A stretch of DNA of 64,000 bases from Methylobacterium hispanicum (GTDB taxonomy: Bacteria; Pseudomonadota; Alphaproteobacteria; Rhizobiales; Beijerinckiaceae), in contig NZ_BPQO01000008.1 in the NCBI RefSeq assembly GCF_022179285.1, forward strand, positions 159,716 through 223,715. The letters are read 5' to 3'. This document shows positions 10,562 to 18,360 of the stretch, one piece after another (position 1 is the stretch's first letter; each line of letters opens with the position of its first letter). A program made the position numbers and the translations under genes. The notes below the pieces were generated by a model that was not told where the DNA came from, ran no database searches, and worked only from the letters and a program-made list of their open reading frames with translations.

Positions 10562-10821
10562 ATCAAATCGATCCCGTCCGTTGGGCTCTGCACCCCGGAG
10601 TTGCGCCTTGGGATGCATCGAGGGTGCAGAGCAGCTGGGGTGCACGCACCCCAATGGGCATATCAACCGAGGTGTGGGCTTCCCTCCTTAGCGCCCGGGG
10701 CCGTAGAGGCGGACGGCTCCCCGTATCCACCCCCTTCATGACTCCTCTTCCGCCCGTTTTTGGGGTGCATCACCGCCCACTCCAAGCACACCAAATCACG
10801 CATGCGATGGCTTGAAGGTCT
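10562..10821. other. Gene-free DNA between tRNA-Val and arsH
   Basis: About 260 bp with no supported gene. It contains short local repeats of the type ggggtgca/tgcacccc (for example gggtgcagagcagctgggg near 10622) and an 11-base copy of the tRNA 3' end, tcaccgcccac, at 10770-10780 (original at 10549-10559). This is discussed as a possible attachment-site remnant. Confidence 0.5.
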
Positions 10822-11568
10822 CTACCGCTTCCCGAACCCGATGTCGGCGGCCACGGCCTTCAGGCGCTCCGGCTCCCGCTCCTTGCGCTCGCTGTAGCGG
10901 TCGACGAGGTAGTCGGCCCGCTCGCGCGTCAGGAGGGTGAATTTCATCAGCTCCTCGCAGACGTCGACCACGCGGTCGTAGAGCGGCCCCGGCTTCATGC
11001 GGCCGGCGTCGTCGAACGCCTCGTAGGCCATCGGCACCGAGGACTGGTTCGGGATGGTGATCATCCGCATCCAGCGGCCCAGCACCCGCAGGCTGTTCAC
11101 CGCGTTGAACGACTGGGAGCCGCCCGAGACCTGCATCACCGCGAGCGTGCGCCCCTGCGTCGGCCGCACCGAGCCCTCGCTCAGCGGCAGCCAGTCGATC
11201 TGGCTCTTCATCACGCCGGTCAGGTTGCCGTGCCGCTCCGGCGAGACCCAGACCTGCCCCTCGGACCAGATCGAGAGCCGTCGGAGCTCCTGCACCTTCG
11301 GGTGGTCGGCCGTCGCGTCGTCGGGCAGCGGCAGGCCGTGGGCGTGGAAGAGCCTGACCTCGCCGCCCATCGCCTCCAAGAGCCGGGCCGCCTCGTAGGC
11401 CAGGAACCGGCTGAACGAGCGCGCCCGGAGCGAGCCGTAGAGGATCAGAAAGCGCGGCGCGTGGGTGAACGCGGCCGGCACCTGCAGCCGCTCGGCGGTC
11501 GGCACCGCGAAATGCGCCTCGGAGAGGTTCGGGATCCCATCGACAAAGGGCTGCTGGGGCTTGTCCAA
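10822..11568 (-). CDS. arsH: Arsenical resistance flavoprotein ArsH
   Basis: NADPH-dependent FMN reductase of the ArsH family, 248 residues. ArsH proteins oxidise trivalent organoarsenicals and reduce quinones or azo compounds. The flavodoxin-like phosphate loop [10 protein letters not shown] (residues 45-54) is the family hallmark, and the [16 protein letters not shown] region matches the conserved FMN-binding core. The frame has no ATG near its beginning; the only suitable start is a TTG preceded by gaggacgtc, and an in-frame stop lies just upstream. It diverges from arsR across a 61-bp control region, so ArsR probably represses both directions. Confidence 0.93.
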   Translation of the reverse strand: MDKPQQPFVDGIPNLSEAHFAVPTAERLQVPAAFTHAPRFLILYGSLRARSFSRFLAYEAARLLEAMGGEVRLFHAHGLPLPDDATADHPKVQELRRLSIWSEGQVWVSPERHGNLTGVMKSQIDWLPLSEGSVRPTQGRTLAVMQVSGGSQSFNAVNSLRVLGRWMRMITIPNQSSVPMAYEAFDDAGRMKPGPLYDRVVDVCEELMKFTLLTRERADYLVDRYSERKEREPERLKAVAADIGFGKR

Positions 11569-11589
11569 GACGTCCTCGTTCTCTACGCT

Positions 11590-11603
11590 TCAACGAAGGT
11601 TGA
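11590..11603. promoter_or_regulatory. Candidate ArsR operator
   Basis: The inverted repeat TCAAC-gaag-GTTGA lies in the short divergent control region between arsH and arsR. ArsR-family repressors bind TCAA/TTGA-type dyads close to the promoter. The location fits autoregulation. Inference from sequence. Confidence 0.55.
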
Positions 11604-11629
11604 TTTGTTGGATCATTAGTGAACAAGCG

Positions 11630-11989
11630 ATGGACGAACGGCAAGCCCTCGCGGCCTTCGCGGCCCTCGGCCAGGAGCACCGGCTCCGGGTCGTGCGCGC
11701 CCTCGTCACCGCCGGTCCGGACGGCCTCGCGGCTGGGGCGCTGGCGATCGAGGTCGGGGCCACGAGCACCAACCTGTCCTTCCACCTGAAGGAACTCTCG
11801 CACGCCGGCCTGATCACCTCCCGGCGCGAGGGCAAGTCGATCATCTACAGCGCCGCCTACGCCGGCCTGTCCAACCTGATCGCCTTCCTGATGCGCGACT
11901 GCTGCCAGGGCCGGCCCGAGGTCTGCGCTCCGGCCGTCGCCGCCCTGTCCGCCTGCGATTGCCCTGTCGGAGAAGCTCTCAATGCCTGA
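11630..11989 (+). CDS. arsR: ArsR-family arsenic-responsive repressor
   Basis: A 119-residue winged-helix repressor of the ArsR/SmtB family. The recognition helix region is TNLSFHLKELSHAGLI (about 47-62). It lacks the helix-4 ELCVCDL site of the E. coli type. Instead it has a C-terminal cysteine cluster, Cys91, Cys92 and Cys99 (DCCQGRPEVC), like the three-Cys As(III) site of the Acidithiobacillus type ArsR. A further CDC lies at 109-111. The start is the ATG after gaacaagcg, placed by the family N-terminus (ALAALGQEHRLR). Its end overlaps arsC by 8 bp, so the two are translationally coupled. Confidence 0.94.
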   Translation: MDERQALAAFAALGQEHRLRVVRALVTAGPDGLAAGALAIEVGATSTNLSFHLKELSHAGLITSRREGKSIIYSAAYAGLSNLIAFLMRDCCQGRPEVCAPAVAALSACDCPVGEALNA

Positions 11990-12419
11990 GGCGTTCGACG
12001 TCGTCATCTACCACAACCCCGCCTGCGGCACCTCGCGGAACACGCTGGCGATGATCCGGAACGCCGGCATCGAGCCGCACGTCGTCGAGTACCTGAAGGC
12101 GCCGCCGAGCCGGGCGCTCATCGAGCAGCTGCTGGCCCGCGCGGGACTCGGTGTGCGGGACGTGCTGCGCGAGAAGGGCACCCCCTACGCCGAGTTGAGC
12201 CTCGGGGACCCGGCGCTGAGCGACACGCAGTTGCTCGACGCGATCGAGGCGCACCCGATCCTGCTCAACCGGCCGCTGGTGGTGAGCCCGAAGGGCGTGC
12301 GCCTGTGCCGGCCCTCCGAGGCGGTGCTCGACCTCCTGCCGGCCCAGCAGGGTGCGTTCATGAAGGAGGACGGCGAGCGCGTCATCGACGCGCACGGCCG
12401 TCGCGTCGCCACCGCCTGA
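11982..12419 (+). CDS. arsC: Glutaredoxin-type arsenate reductase
   Basis: Thioredoxin-fold enzyme that reduces arsenate to arsenite with glutathione and glutaredoxin, 145 residues. The active-site Cys15 lies in HNPACGTSR (11-19), the hallmark of the E. coli plasmid R773 type. The arginines that hold arsenate are in the NRPLVV segment (96-101). It overlaps arsR by 8 bp and ends 8 bp before acr3, so arsR-arsC-acr3 form one operon that makes and then expels arsenite. Confidence 0.95.
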   Translation: MPEAFDVVIYHNPACGTSRNTLAMIRNAGIEPHVVEYLKAPPSRALIEQLLARAGLGVRDVLREKGTPYAELSLGDPALSDTQLLDAIEAHPILLNRPLVVSPKGVRLCRPSEAVLDLLPAQQGAFMKEDGERVIDAHGRRVATA

Positions 12420-12427
12420 GGAAGCCC

Positions 12428-13495
12428 ATGAGCACCTTCGAGCGCTACCTGACCGTCTGGGTCGCCCTCTGCATCGTGGCCGGCATCGCCCTCGGGCACG
12501 TCATGCCGGGCGTCTTCCACGCCGTCGGCGCGGCCGAGATCGCAGAGGTGAACCTGCCGGTCGCCGTCCTGATCTGGCTCATGGTCATCCCCATGCTGCT
12601 CAAGATCGACTTCGCCTCGCTGCGCCACGTCGGCCGGCACTGGCGCGGGATCGGGGTGACGCTGTTCATCAACTGGGCCGTGAAGCCCTTCTCGATGGCG
12701 GCGCTCGGCTGGCTCTTCGTCGGCCACCTGTTCCGGCCCTACCTGCCCGCCGACCAGATCGACAGCTACATCGCCGGCCTCATCATCCTGGCGGCGGCGC
12801 CTTGCACCGCGATGGTGTTCGTCTGGTCGAACCTCACCCGGGGCGAGCCGCACTTCACCCTGAGCCAGGTGGCGCTCAACGACACCATCATGGTGGTGGC
12901 CTTCGCCCCCATCGTCGGCCTGCTGCTCGGGCTCTCGGCGATCACGGTGCCTTGGGGCACGCTGGTGCTGTCGGTGGCGCTCTACATCGTCGTCCCGGTG
13001 ATCGTCGCCCAGGTCGTGCGCCGCAGCTTCCTCGCTTCGGGCGGACAGGCCGCCCTCGACCGGCTGCTCGCCCGTCTCGGACCCGTGTCGCTCGTCGCCC
13101 TCCTGGCCACGCTGGTGCTGCTGTTCGGCTTCCAGGGCGGGCAGATCCTGGCGCAGCCCGCGGTCATCGCACTGCTGGCGGTGCCCATCCTCATCCAGGT
13201 CTACCTGAACGCGGGACTGGCCTACGTCCTCAACCGGGCCGCCGGCGAGCAGCACTGCGTCGCCGGCCCCTCGGCGCTGATCGGCGCCTCGAACTTCTTC
13301 GAACTCGCGGTGGCCGCCGCCATCAGCCTGTTCGGCTTCAACTCCGGCGCGGCGCTCGCCACCGTGGTCGGCGTCCTCATCGAGGTCCCGGTCATGCTCT
13401 CGGTCGTGTGGATCGTGAACCGGAGCCGGGGATGGTACGAGCGCGGCGCCACTGGCAAGGGAGCAGCGCTGAAGCCCGTCTCCCGCGAGATCTGA
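12428..13495 (+). CDS. acr3: ACR3-family arsenite efflux permease
   Basis: Ten-helix inner-membrane carrier of the ACR3 (BART superfamily) type, 355 residues, which exports arsenite. The conserved cysteine needed for transport is in the fourth helix motif APCTAMVFVWS (about residues 124-134), followed by the family signature of Asn-Leu-Thr-Arg-Gly. The start ATG has the preceding gaagccc and follows arsC by 8 bp. In many genomes this gene is called arsB, although it is not related to the ArsB pump family. Confidence 0.94.
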   Translation: MSTFERYLTVWVALCIVAGIALGHVMPGVFHAVGAAEIAEVNLPVAVLIWLMVIPMLLKIDFASLRHVGRHWRGIGVTLFINWAVKPFSMAALGWLFVGHLFRPYLPADQIDSYIAGLIILAAAPCTAMVFVWSNLTRGEPHFTLSQVALNDTIMVVAFAPIVGLLLGLSAITVPWGTLVLSVALYIVVPVIVAQVVRRSFLASGGQAALDRLLARLGPVSLVALLATLVLLFGFQGGQILAQPAVIALLAVPILIQVYLNAGLAYVLNRAAGEQHCVAGPSALIGASNFFELAVAAAISLFGFNSGAALATVVGVLIEVPVMLSVVWIVNRSRGWYERGATGKGAALKPVSREI

Positions 13496-13731
13496 TCCTG
13501 TTTCCGGCTGATCACCCCGGCGATCGCGGATCCCCTCTCCCCCCACCGGGATCGTCGTGCCGGGCGCCGGCTCCTCGATGCCGGCGCGGAACCCGCCCGC
13601 CGACGATGCGCCTGTCGGTCCAGCAGAAATCTGGCATAGTGCGGGACATGCCCGGTGCCGGGACACGCCCCGTCCGGGTCAGGCCGGCATTCGGGGCGGG
13701 GCGCTCGCGGGCCGGGCGATACGTGGCGACG

Positions 13732-14784
13732 ATGGCCGACCAGATGACGCGCGGTGATGGGCGGGGCGGCCCTCCGCCGACGCTCGCCTTCAGCACGGAC
13801 GGCCTGCCGGACGAGCAGGCCTTCTCCGAATGGCGCGGTCTCCTCGCGCCGATGGTCCGGGTCGAGCGCGCCAGGGGCGGCCCGACGCCGCGCGGCACCC
13901 TCGCGTGCACGTTGCTGGACGGCGTCCTGTTCAGCCGCATGACGTTCAACGCACAGGTCATGATCCGGGATCGCGTCTCGGCGGCGAGCACGCCCGATCA
14001 CTTCACCATGATGCTCTATCCCGTGGGCGGCCTCGAAGGTGTGCTCGCGGGCCAGGCCGTGGTCCGGCAGCCGAACCGGGTTATGGCCGTCGACATGGCC
14101 AAGCAGATGCACATGCGCGGCGCACCCTCGAGCGCCTTCGGCCTGACCATTCCGAGAGCCCTGCTCACCGGGGTCGATCCCGCCACGGCCCCCGTCCGCC
14201 TCGATCCGGAGCGCAATCGCCTGCTCGTCGCGCGGCTGGTCGCGCTCTGCCGCCAGATCCGGGAGCCCGGGACCGACGACGCGGCAGCGCTCGCCTCGGA
14301 CGTGCTCGGCTTCGTCCGGCGCCTCTACGATCCGTCGGGATGCCGCGACGTGCTCGAGGGGGCGGAACTCGATGCCGGCCTGGTCGAGCTCGCCGAGCGG
14401 GTGATCGCCCGCAACCTGTCCGCGCCGGATCTCACGCCGGCCTTCATCGCGGGGCGCCTGGGCGTCTCGCGCGCGACGCTGTACCGGGCCTTCGATCGAT
14501 CCGGCGGCATCATGCGGCGGGTCTGGGAGATGCGCCTGGCCGCCATGCGGGCCGCGCTCGCCGACCCGTTCGAACTCCGCTCGCTGGAGCGGCTGGCGCT
14601 CGACTGCGGTTTCAGGTCCGTCTCCCACATGAGCCGCAGCTTCCGGGACCTGTTCGGCGACACGCCGGCCGCCTGGAGGCGCGAGCGTGCGCGCCGCGCA
14701 CCATCCGCGCCCCGGCCCGACAGAGGCTTGGCGCACCGATGGTACGACGAGCTGGAGGATACGGTGCCGCGCTCCCGTCCATGA
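13732..14784 (+). CDS. AraC-family transcriptional regulator
   Basis: About 350 residues. The C-terminal part (about 235-330) is a two-helix-turn-helix AraC DNA-binding domain (FIAGRLGVSRATLYRAF, then the conserved CGFRSVSHMSRSFRDLFG). The N-terminal half looks like the AraC-binding-like sensor domain found in regulators of the FeaR/ToxT-like group. The ligand is unknown. The frame stays open far upstream, so the start is uncertain: ATG codons at 13603, 13648 and 13732 are possible and none has a strong ribosome-binding site. It follows the arsenic operon by about 236 bp, but nothing ties it to arsenic. Confidence 0.8.
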   Translation: MADQMTRGDGRGGPPPTLAFSTDGLPDEQAFSEWRGLLAPMVRVERARGGPTPRGTLACTLLDGVLFSRMTFNAQVMIRDRVSAASTPDHFTMMLYPVGGLEGVLAGQAVVRQPNRVMAVDMAKQMHMRGAPSSAFGLTIPRALLTGVDPATAPVRLDPERNRLLVARLVALCRQIREPGTDDAAALASDVLGFVRRLYDPSGCRDVLEGAELDAGLVELAERVIARNLSAPDLTPAFIAGRLGVSRATLYRAFDRSGGIMRRVWEMRLAAMRAALADPFELRSLERLALDCGFRSVSHMSRSFRDLFGDTPAAWRRERARRAPSAPRPDRGLAHRWYDELEDTVPRSRP

Positions 14785-14815
14785 GGCCCGCCCCGGCGCC
14801 CCGGGGCAGGCCTTT
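14784..14815. terminator. Hairpin terminator between convergent genes
   Basis: Arms aggcccgccccgg and ccggggcaggcct pair with one mismatch and are followed by TTT on the plus strand. It sits exactly between the end of the AraC regulator and the end of the convergent small secreted protein gene. Confidence 0.65.
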
Positions 14816-14835
14816 CGGGAGCATGAAGGGCCGCG

Positions 14836-15051
14836 TCAGCGGGCGGCGGCCTCGGCGACGCGCTGCTTCGCGGGAGCGGCCGGAACCAGGCGCGGCGTGG
14901 TGGTGAGCTCGGCGGCGGGCCGGACGGAGGCCGTGGCCCGGGCCAGCTCACGGTAGAGCGTCGGCGTGACGGTGAGGCGCTCCTCCGCGCTGACGGAACC
15001 GATGACGGTCGCGGAAGCGAGGGCGCCGAGGACGAAGGTGCGAAGGGTCAT
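14836..15051 (-). CDS. Small secreted protein of unknown function
   Basis: A 71-residue protein with a clear Sec signal (MTLRTFVLGALASATVIG, then SVSAEE with an Ala-x-Ala-like cleavage site). The mature part of about 48 residues is Ala- and Arg-rich with no recognisable domain. The ATG is preceded on its strand by a purine stretch (gagagagacccgcatt). An inverted repeat 84 bp upstream may be its control element. I do not recognise the family. Confidence 0.6.
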   Translation of the reverse strand: MTLRTFVLGALASATVIGSVSAEERLTVTPTLYRELARATASVRPAAELTTTPRLVPAAPAKQRVAEAAAR

Positions 15052-15134
15052 AATGCGGGTCTCTCTCGTGTTTTCGGGCCGATGCCCGTTCCGAGAGCGT
15101 ATTTGCGCTGCGCTGCAGCATCATTCAAACAGAT

Positions 15135-15159
15135 GCCGTCGATAGTCCGTATCGACGGC
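15135..15159. repeat. Perfect 10-bp inverted repeat in a divergent control region
   Basis: gccgtcgata and tatcgacggc flank a 5-nt spacer. It lies in the 459-bp gene-free stretch (15052-15510) between the small secreted protein gene and the divergent GGDEF-EAL gene. The rest of that stretch is partly AT-richer (about 15330-15460) and probably holds promoters. A regulator operator is the simplest reading; no T-run follows, so a terminator is less likely. Confidence 0.6.
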
Positions 15160-15510
15160 GTCGATTTCGTTCGCGTCAGGCCCCTGGGGGGCGGCGACCG
15201 AACGCCGCGGCATGGCGGCTCCCCGGAAGCAGGCCGCCGAGGTTCCGGCACACGCGACGCACCTGGCGGGTCTGCGACTGCGCCGGGGCGGCATACGGCA
15301 CTCATATCTCGGCTGCGTGATGGTCGAGAGCTAGACTAAGATAGGTTAGCGTGCTGCCTCAGGATCGTGCTTTCGGCCGGAGCAGCCATTTTTCGCGAAC
15401 CTAGAGCCTCGCCCACCCGTCCACCCTAAGTCAAAATTTAGATTTTTACATGCAGTAAGCTTATCGGCTCGGTCGGGACGATCTCGAACGAGAGATTGGG
15501 CTGCTTCGAC

Positions 15511-17268
15511 ATGGCCGCGACGCTACGCACTCAGCTCGGTCCCGCTGCCCAGGATTCTGCCGAGGCCGGAGCCGGGCGCGCCGCGCCGGAGCCGGCCGTC
15601 GTCGCGGCTCTGCTGCCCTACCTGGATGCGATGCGCCACGGCCTGCTGCTCGTGGACGAGCGCGGGCGCGTCGTCCTCGCCTCCGGCCGGAGCCTGGGGC
15701 TCCTCGGCGGCCGCGAGGCCTCCCTCGCGGAAGGATCCTCCCTCCGGCAGATCCTGCGCGTCGCGCGGAACCGTGCGGGCGCGGGCTGGAGCGTGGTGCG
15801 GGCGCAGCTGTCGCGCTTCCTCGCCCCGCCGACGGCCGGCACCTTCGAGGTGACGCTGCAGGGCCAGCGCCTGGAGATCCACCTGCAGCCCGTGGCGGGC
15901 GGGCGGTGGGCGGTCGCCTTCGAGGACGTCACGGCGCGCCGGGCCGCCGAGGCCCAGGCCGAGGAGATGGCCCGCCACGATCCGCTCACGGGCCTGCCGA
16001 ACCGCCTCCTCCTGCGCGAGCGGCTCACGGAGGCCCTGGCGCGCCTGAGCCGGATGGGCGAGGCCTGCGCCGTCCTGCTGATCGACCTCGACCGGTTCAA
16101 GCCGGTCAACGACACGCTGGGCCACCCGATGGGCGATGCCCTCCTGCGCAAGGTCGCCGACCGCCTGCGCTCGACCGTGCGGCCCACCGACACCGTGGCG
16201 CGGATCGGCGGCGACGAGTTCGTCATCCTGCAGACCGGCGTCGGCGAGGCCTCCGACACGCAGGCGCTCGCCCGCCGCCTCGTCGACCTGATCGGCCGGA
16301 CCTACATGGTCGACGGGCACCTGCTCACGATCGGCGCCAGCGTCGGCGTCGCGCTGGCCCCGGGCGACGGCACCGAGGCCGACACGCTCCTGAAGAACGC
16401 CGACCTCGCGCTCTACCGGGCCAAGCTCGACGGGCGCGCCACCTACCGGTTCTTCGAGCCGGAGATGGACGCGCGCATGCAGGCGCGCCGCCGGCTCGAG
16501 CTCGACATGCGCCAGGCGCTCGCCCGGCGCGAGTTCCAGCTGCACTACCAGCCGCAGCTCCAGCTGGAGGGCGACCGCCTCGTGGGCTGCGAGGCGCTGA
16601 TCCGCTGGCAGCACCCGGTGCGCGGCATGGTCTCGCCCCTCGACTTCATCCCGCTGGCCGAGGAGATCGGCCTCATCGTGCCGATCGGCGAGTGGGTCAT
16701 GCGGCAGGCCTGCCGCGATGCGGCCGGCTGGCCCGCGCCCCTCTCCGTCGCCGTCAACGTCTCGCCGGCCCAGTTCAAGAGCGAGCGCCTGGTCGAGATG
16801 GTCATGTCGGCCCTCGCCGCCTCCGGGCTGCCCGCCACGCGCCTCGAGGTGGAGATCACCGAAGGCGTCCTCCTGCACGAGAGCGAGCGGACCCTGCAGA
16901 CCCTGCACCGCCTGCGGGAACTCGGCGTGCGCGTGTCGATGGACGATTTCGGCACCGGCTACTCGTCCCTGAGCTACCTGCGCAGCTTCCCCTTCGACAA
17001 GATCAAGATCGACCGCTCCTTCGTCAGCGACCTCACGGGCGCGGGCAAGGGCGCCGGCAAGGGCGCGGGCAAGGGGGATGGCGAGGCGATCATCCGGGCG
17101 ATCGCCGGCCTCGGCAGGAGCCTCGGCATGACGACGGTCGCCGAGGGCGTCGAGACGGCCGACCAGCTGGAGCGGATCCGGGCGGAGGGCTGCACCGACG
17201 TGCAGGGCTACCTCATCAGCCGGCCCATCCCGGCCGCCGAGGTCCTGGCCTTCATCGCCGCCCGCTGA
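15511..17268 (+). CDS. GGDEF-EAL protein (c-di-GMP cyclase/phosphodiesterase)
   Basis: A 585-residue cytoplasmic signalling protein without membrane helices. Residues about 30-145 form a PAS-like sensor region. The GGDEF motif is intact (233-237), with the inhibitory I-site RPTD five residues before it. The EAL domain has its signature EAL (361-363) and the conserved DDFGTGYSS, so it may both make and degrade c-di-GMP. A three-fold GAGK repeat (510-521) is inserted in a late EAL loop. A TTG 15 bp upstream is an alternative start. It lies 41 bp before the BLUF gene in the same direction, so blue light may set its activity. Confidence 0.93.
   Translation: MAATLRTQLGPAAQDSAEAGAGRAAPEPAVVAALLPYLDAMRHGLLLVDERGRVVLASGRSLGLLGGREASLAEGSSLRQILRVARNRAGAGWSVVRAQLSRFLAPPTAGTFEVTLQGQRLEIHLQPVAGGRWAVAFEDVTARRAAEAQAEEMARHDPLTGLPNRLLLRERLTEALARLSRMGEACAVLLIDLDRFKPVNDTLGHPMGDALLRKVADRLRSTVRPTDTVARIGGDEFVILQTGVGEASDTQALARRLVDLIGRTYMVDGHLLTIGASVGVALAPGDGTEADTLLKNADLALYRAKLDGRATYRFFEPEMDARMQARRRLELDMRQALARREFQLHYQPQLQLEGDRLVGCEALIRWQHPVRGMVSPLDFIPLAEEIGLIVPIGEWVMRQACRDAAGWPAPLSVAVNVSPAQFKSERLVEMVMSALAASGLPATRLEVEITEGVLLHESERTLQTLHRLRELGVRVSMDDFGTGYSSLSYLRSFPFDKIKIDRSFVSDLTGAGKGAGKGAGKGDGEAIIRAIAGLGRSLGMTTVAEGVETADQLERIRAEGCTDVQGYLISRPIPAAEVLAFIAAR
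17038..17073 (+). repeat. Three 12-bp tandem repeats in the EAL domain
   Basis: Three nearly identical ggcgcgggcaag units lie in frame and add GAGKGAGKGAGK after the SFVSDL strand of the EAL domain. They look like a recent slippage expansion. Confidence 0.9.
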
Positions 17269-17309
17269 GCCGACCGACCCGCCCTTCCGCCGCGCTGGAG
17301 CCCTTCGCC

Positions 17310-18182
17310 GTGAGTGACCTGTACCGTCTCGTCTACGCCAGCAAGAACCTCCTGCAGGGATCGGATGCCGAGATCGCGGCGGCCGTCTCGCAGATCCTCG
17401 ACGCCTCCCGGCGCAACAACGCCGGGGTCGCGGTCACCGGCGCCCTGATGTTCAACGCGGGCGCCTTCGCGCAGGTGCTCGAGGGTCCCAGGGAGGGGGT
17501 CGAGAACACCTTCGAGCGCATCCAGTGCGATCCGCGCCACGGCGACGTCACGGTGCTGCAATGCGGTCTGGTCGAGAGCCGCACCTTCACGAACTGGTCG
17601 ATGGCGTTCGTCGGGCAGTCCGAGGCGGGCCGCACGCGCTGGGACGGCATCGCGGCCGCGAGCGGGTTCGACCTGACGCGGCTCGACGGCGACGCCGTCT
17701 TCGCCATGCTGCACGGGCTGGTGCTGGAGGAGGAGGGCCTGCCGGCCGCCGCGAGCCCCCCGGCCGAGCCGTCCCGGCAGGAGGGCGGGCCCGGCCCGGG
17801 CCTGGACGTGGAGCGGGTCCGGGCGGAGCTGCCGCAGGCCTTCCGGGCGCCGCAGGCCGTCCGGGACGCCGGCGCGATGCCGGCCTCCGGACAGGCGGCC
17901 GGGTCCGTGACGGCAAGGCCCGAGGCGGCCCTCGCCGTCCTGCGCGCGGCCCTCGCGCAGGAACGCCAGATCACGACAGACCTGCGCAACGAACTCGACA
18001 CGGTGCGGATCGCGCTCGCGATCGAGCAGGAGCTTGCCGCGACGCTCCGCGGGGAGCGCGACCTCTGGGCCGGGCGGGCGCAGGTGCTGGCGAGCGCGAT
18101 GAGCCGGGAGGCGAGCGCCGTCGCCGAGGACGCCCCCGCCGCCGCAGGCCGCGCCGAGGTCGCCGTCCGCGCCATCGCCTGA
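17310..18182 (+). CDS. BLUF-domain blue-light receptor with C-terminal coiled coil
   Basis: A 290-residue protein whose first 100 residues are a BLUF domain, which binds FAD and senses blue light. All key residues are visible: Tyr9 (LVYAS), Asn37 (NNAG), Gln55 (FAQVLEG), Trp96 and Met98 (NWSMAF), matching Tyr21, Asn45, Gln63, Trp104 and Met106 of AppA. A Pro/Ala-rich linker (about 138-200) leads to a likely coiled coil (about 205-265, EQELAATLRGERDLW). There is no effector enzyme, so the tail probably contacts a partner. The start is GTG with a GGAG site 9 bp upstream. The partner is most simply the GGDEF-EAL protein encoded 41 bp upstream. Confidence 0.93.
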   Translation: MSDLYRLVYASKNLLQGSDAEIAAAVSQILDASRRNNAGVAVTGALMFNAGAFAQVLEGPREGVENTFERIQCDPRHGDVTVLQCGLVESRTFTNWSMAFVGQSEAGRTRWDGIAAASGFDLTRLDGDAVFAMLHGLVLEEEGLPAAASPPAEPSRQEGGPGPGLDVERVRAELPQAFRAPQAVRDAGAMPASGQAAGSVTARPEAALAVLRAALAQERQITTDLRNELDTVRIALAIEQELAATLRGERDLWAGRAQVLASAMSREASAVAEDAPAAAGRAEVAVRAIA

Positions 18183-18360
18183 CGGGCGATACCGGGCCGG
18201 CGGGCTTCGGACGGGGCGGGTACGAGCCCCGCGGGGCCGGATCGGCCGGGCTTTCGACGGCGAGCGTTCGATTTGTGCGAACGCAACATGCCGAAATACG
18301 GTTGGATCGACCGCTGTCACCTCCGGTATGGAATGCTCGAAGCCATACGGAGGAGATGCC

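Noticed and set aside
10501..10815. ORF crossing tRNA-Val
   Set aside because: It starts inside the tRNA and continues through repetitive DNA without any family similarity.
10486..14784. A complete genomic island between tRNA-Val and the AraC regulator
   Set aside because: No integrase, transposase or second att repeat was found; kept only as a weak observation on the 11-base repeat.
15082..15339. ORF in the gap between the small secreted gene and the GGDEF-EAL gene
   Set aside because: It runs over the palindrome, has no ribosome-binding site and no similarity to a family.
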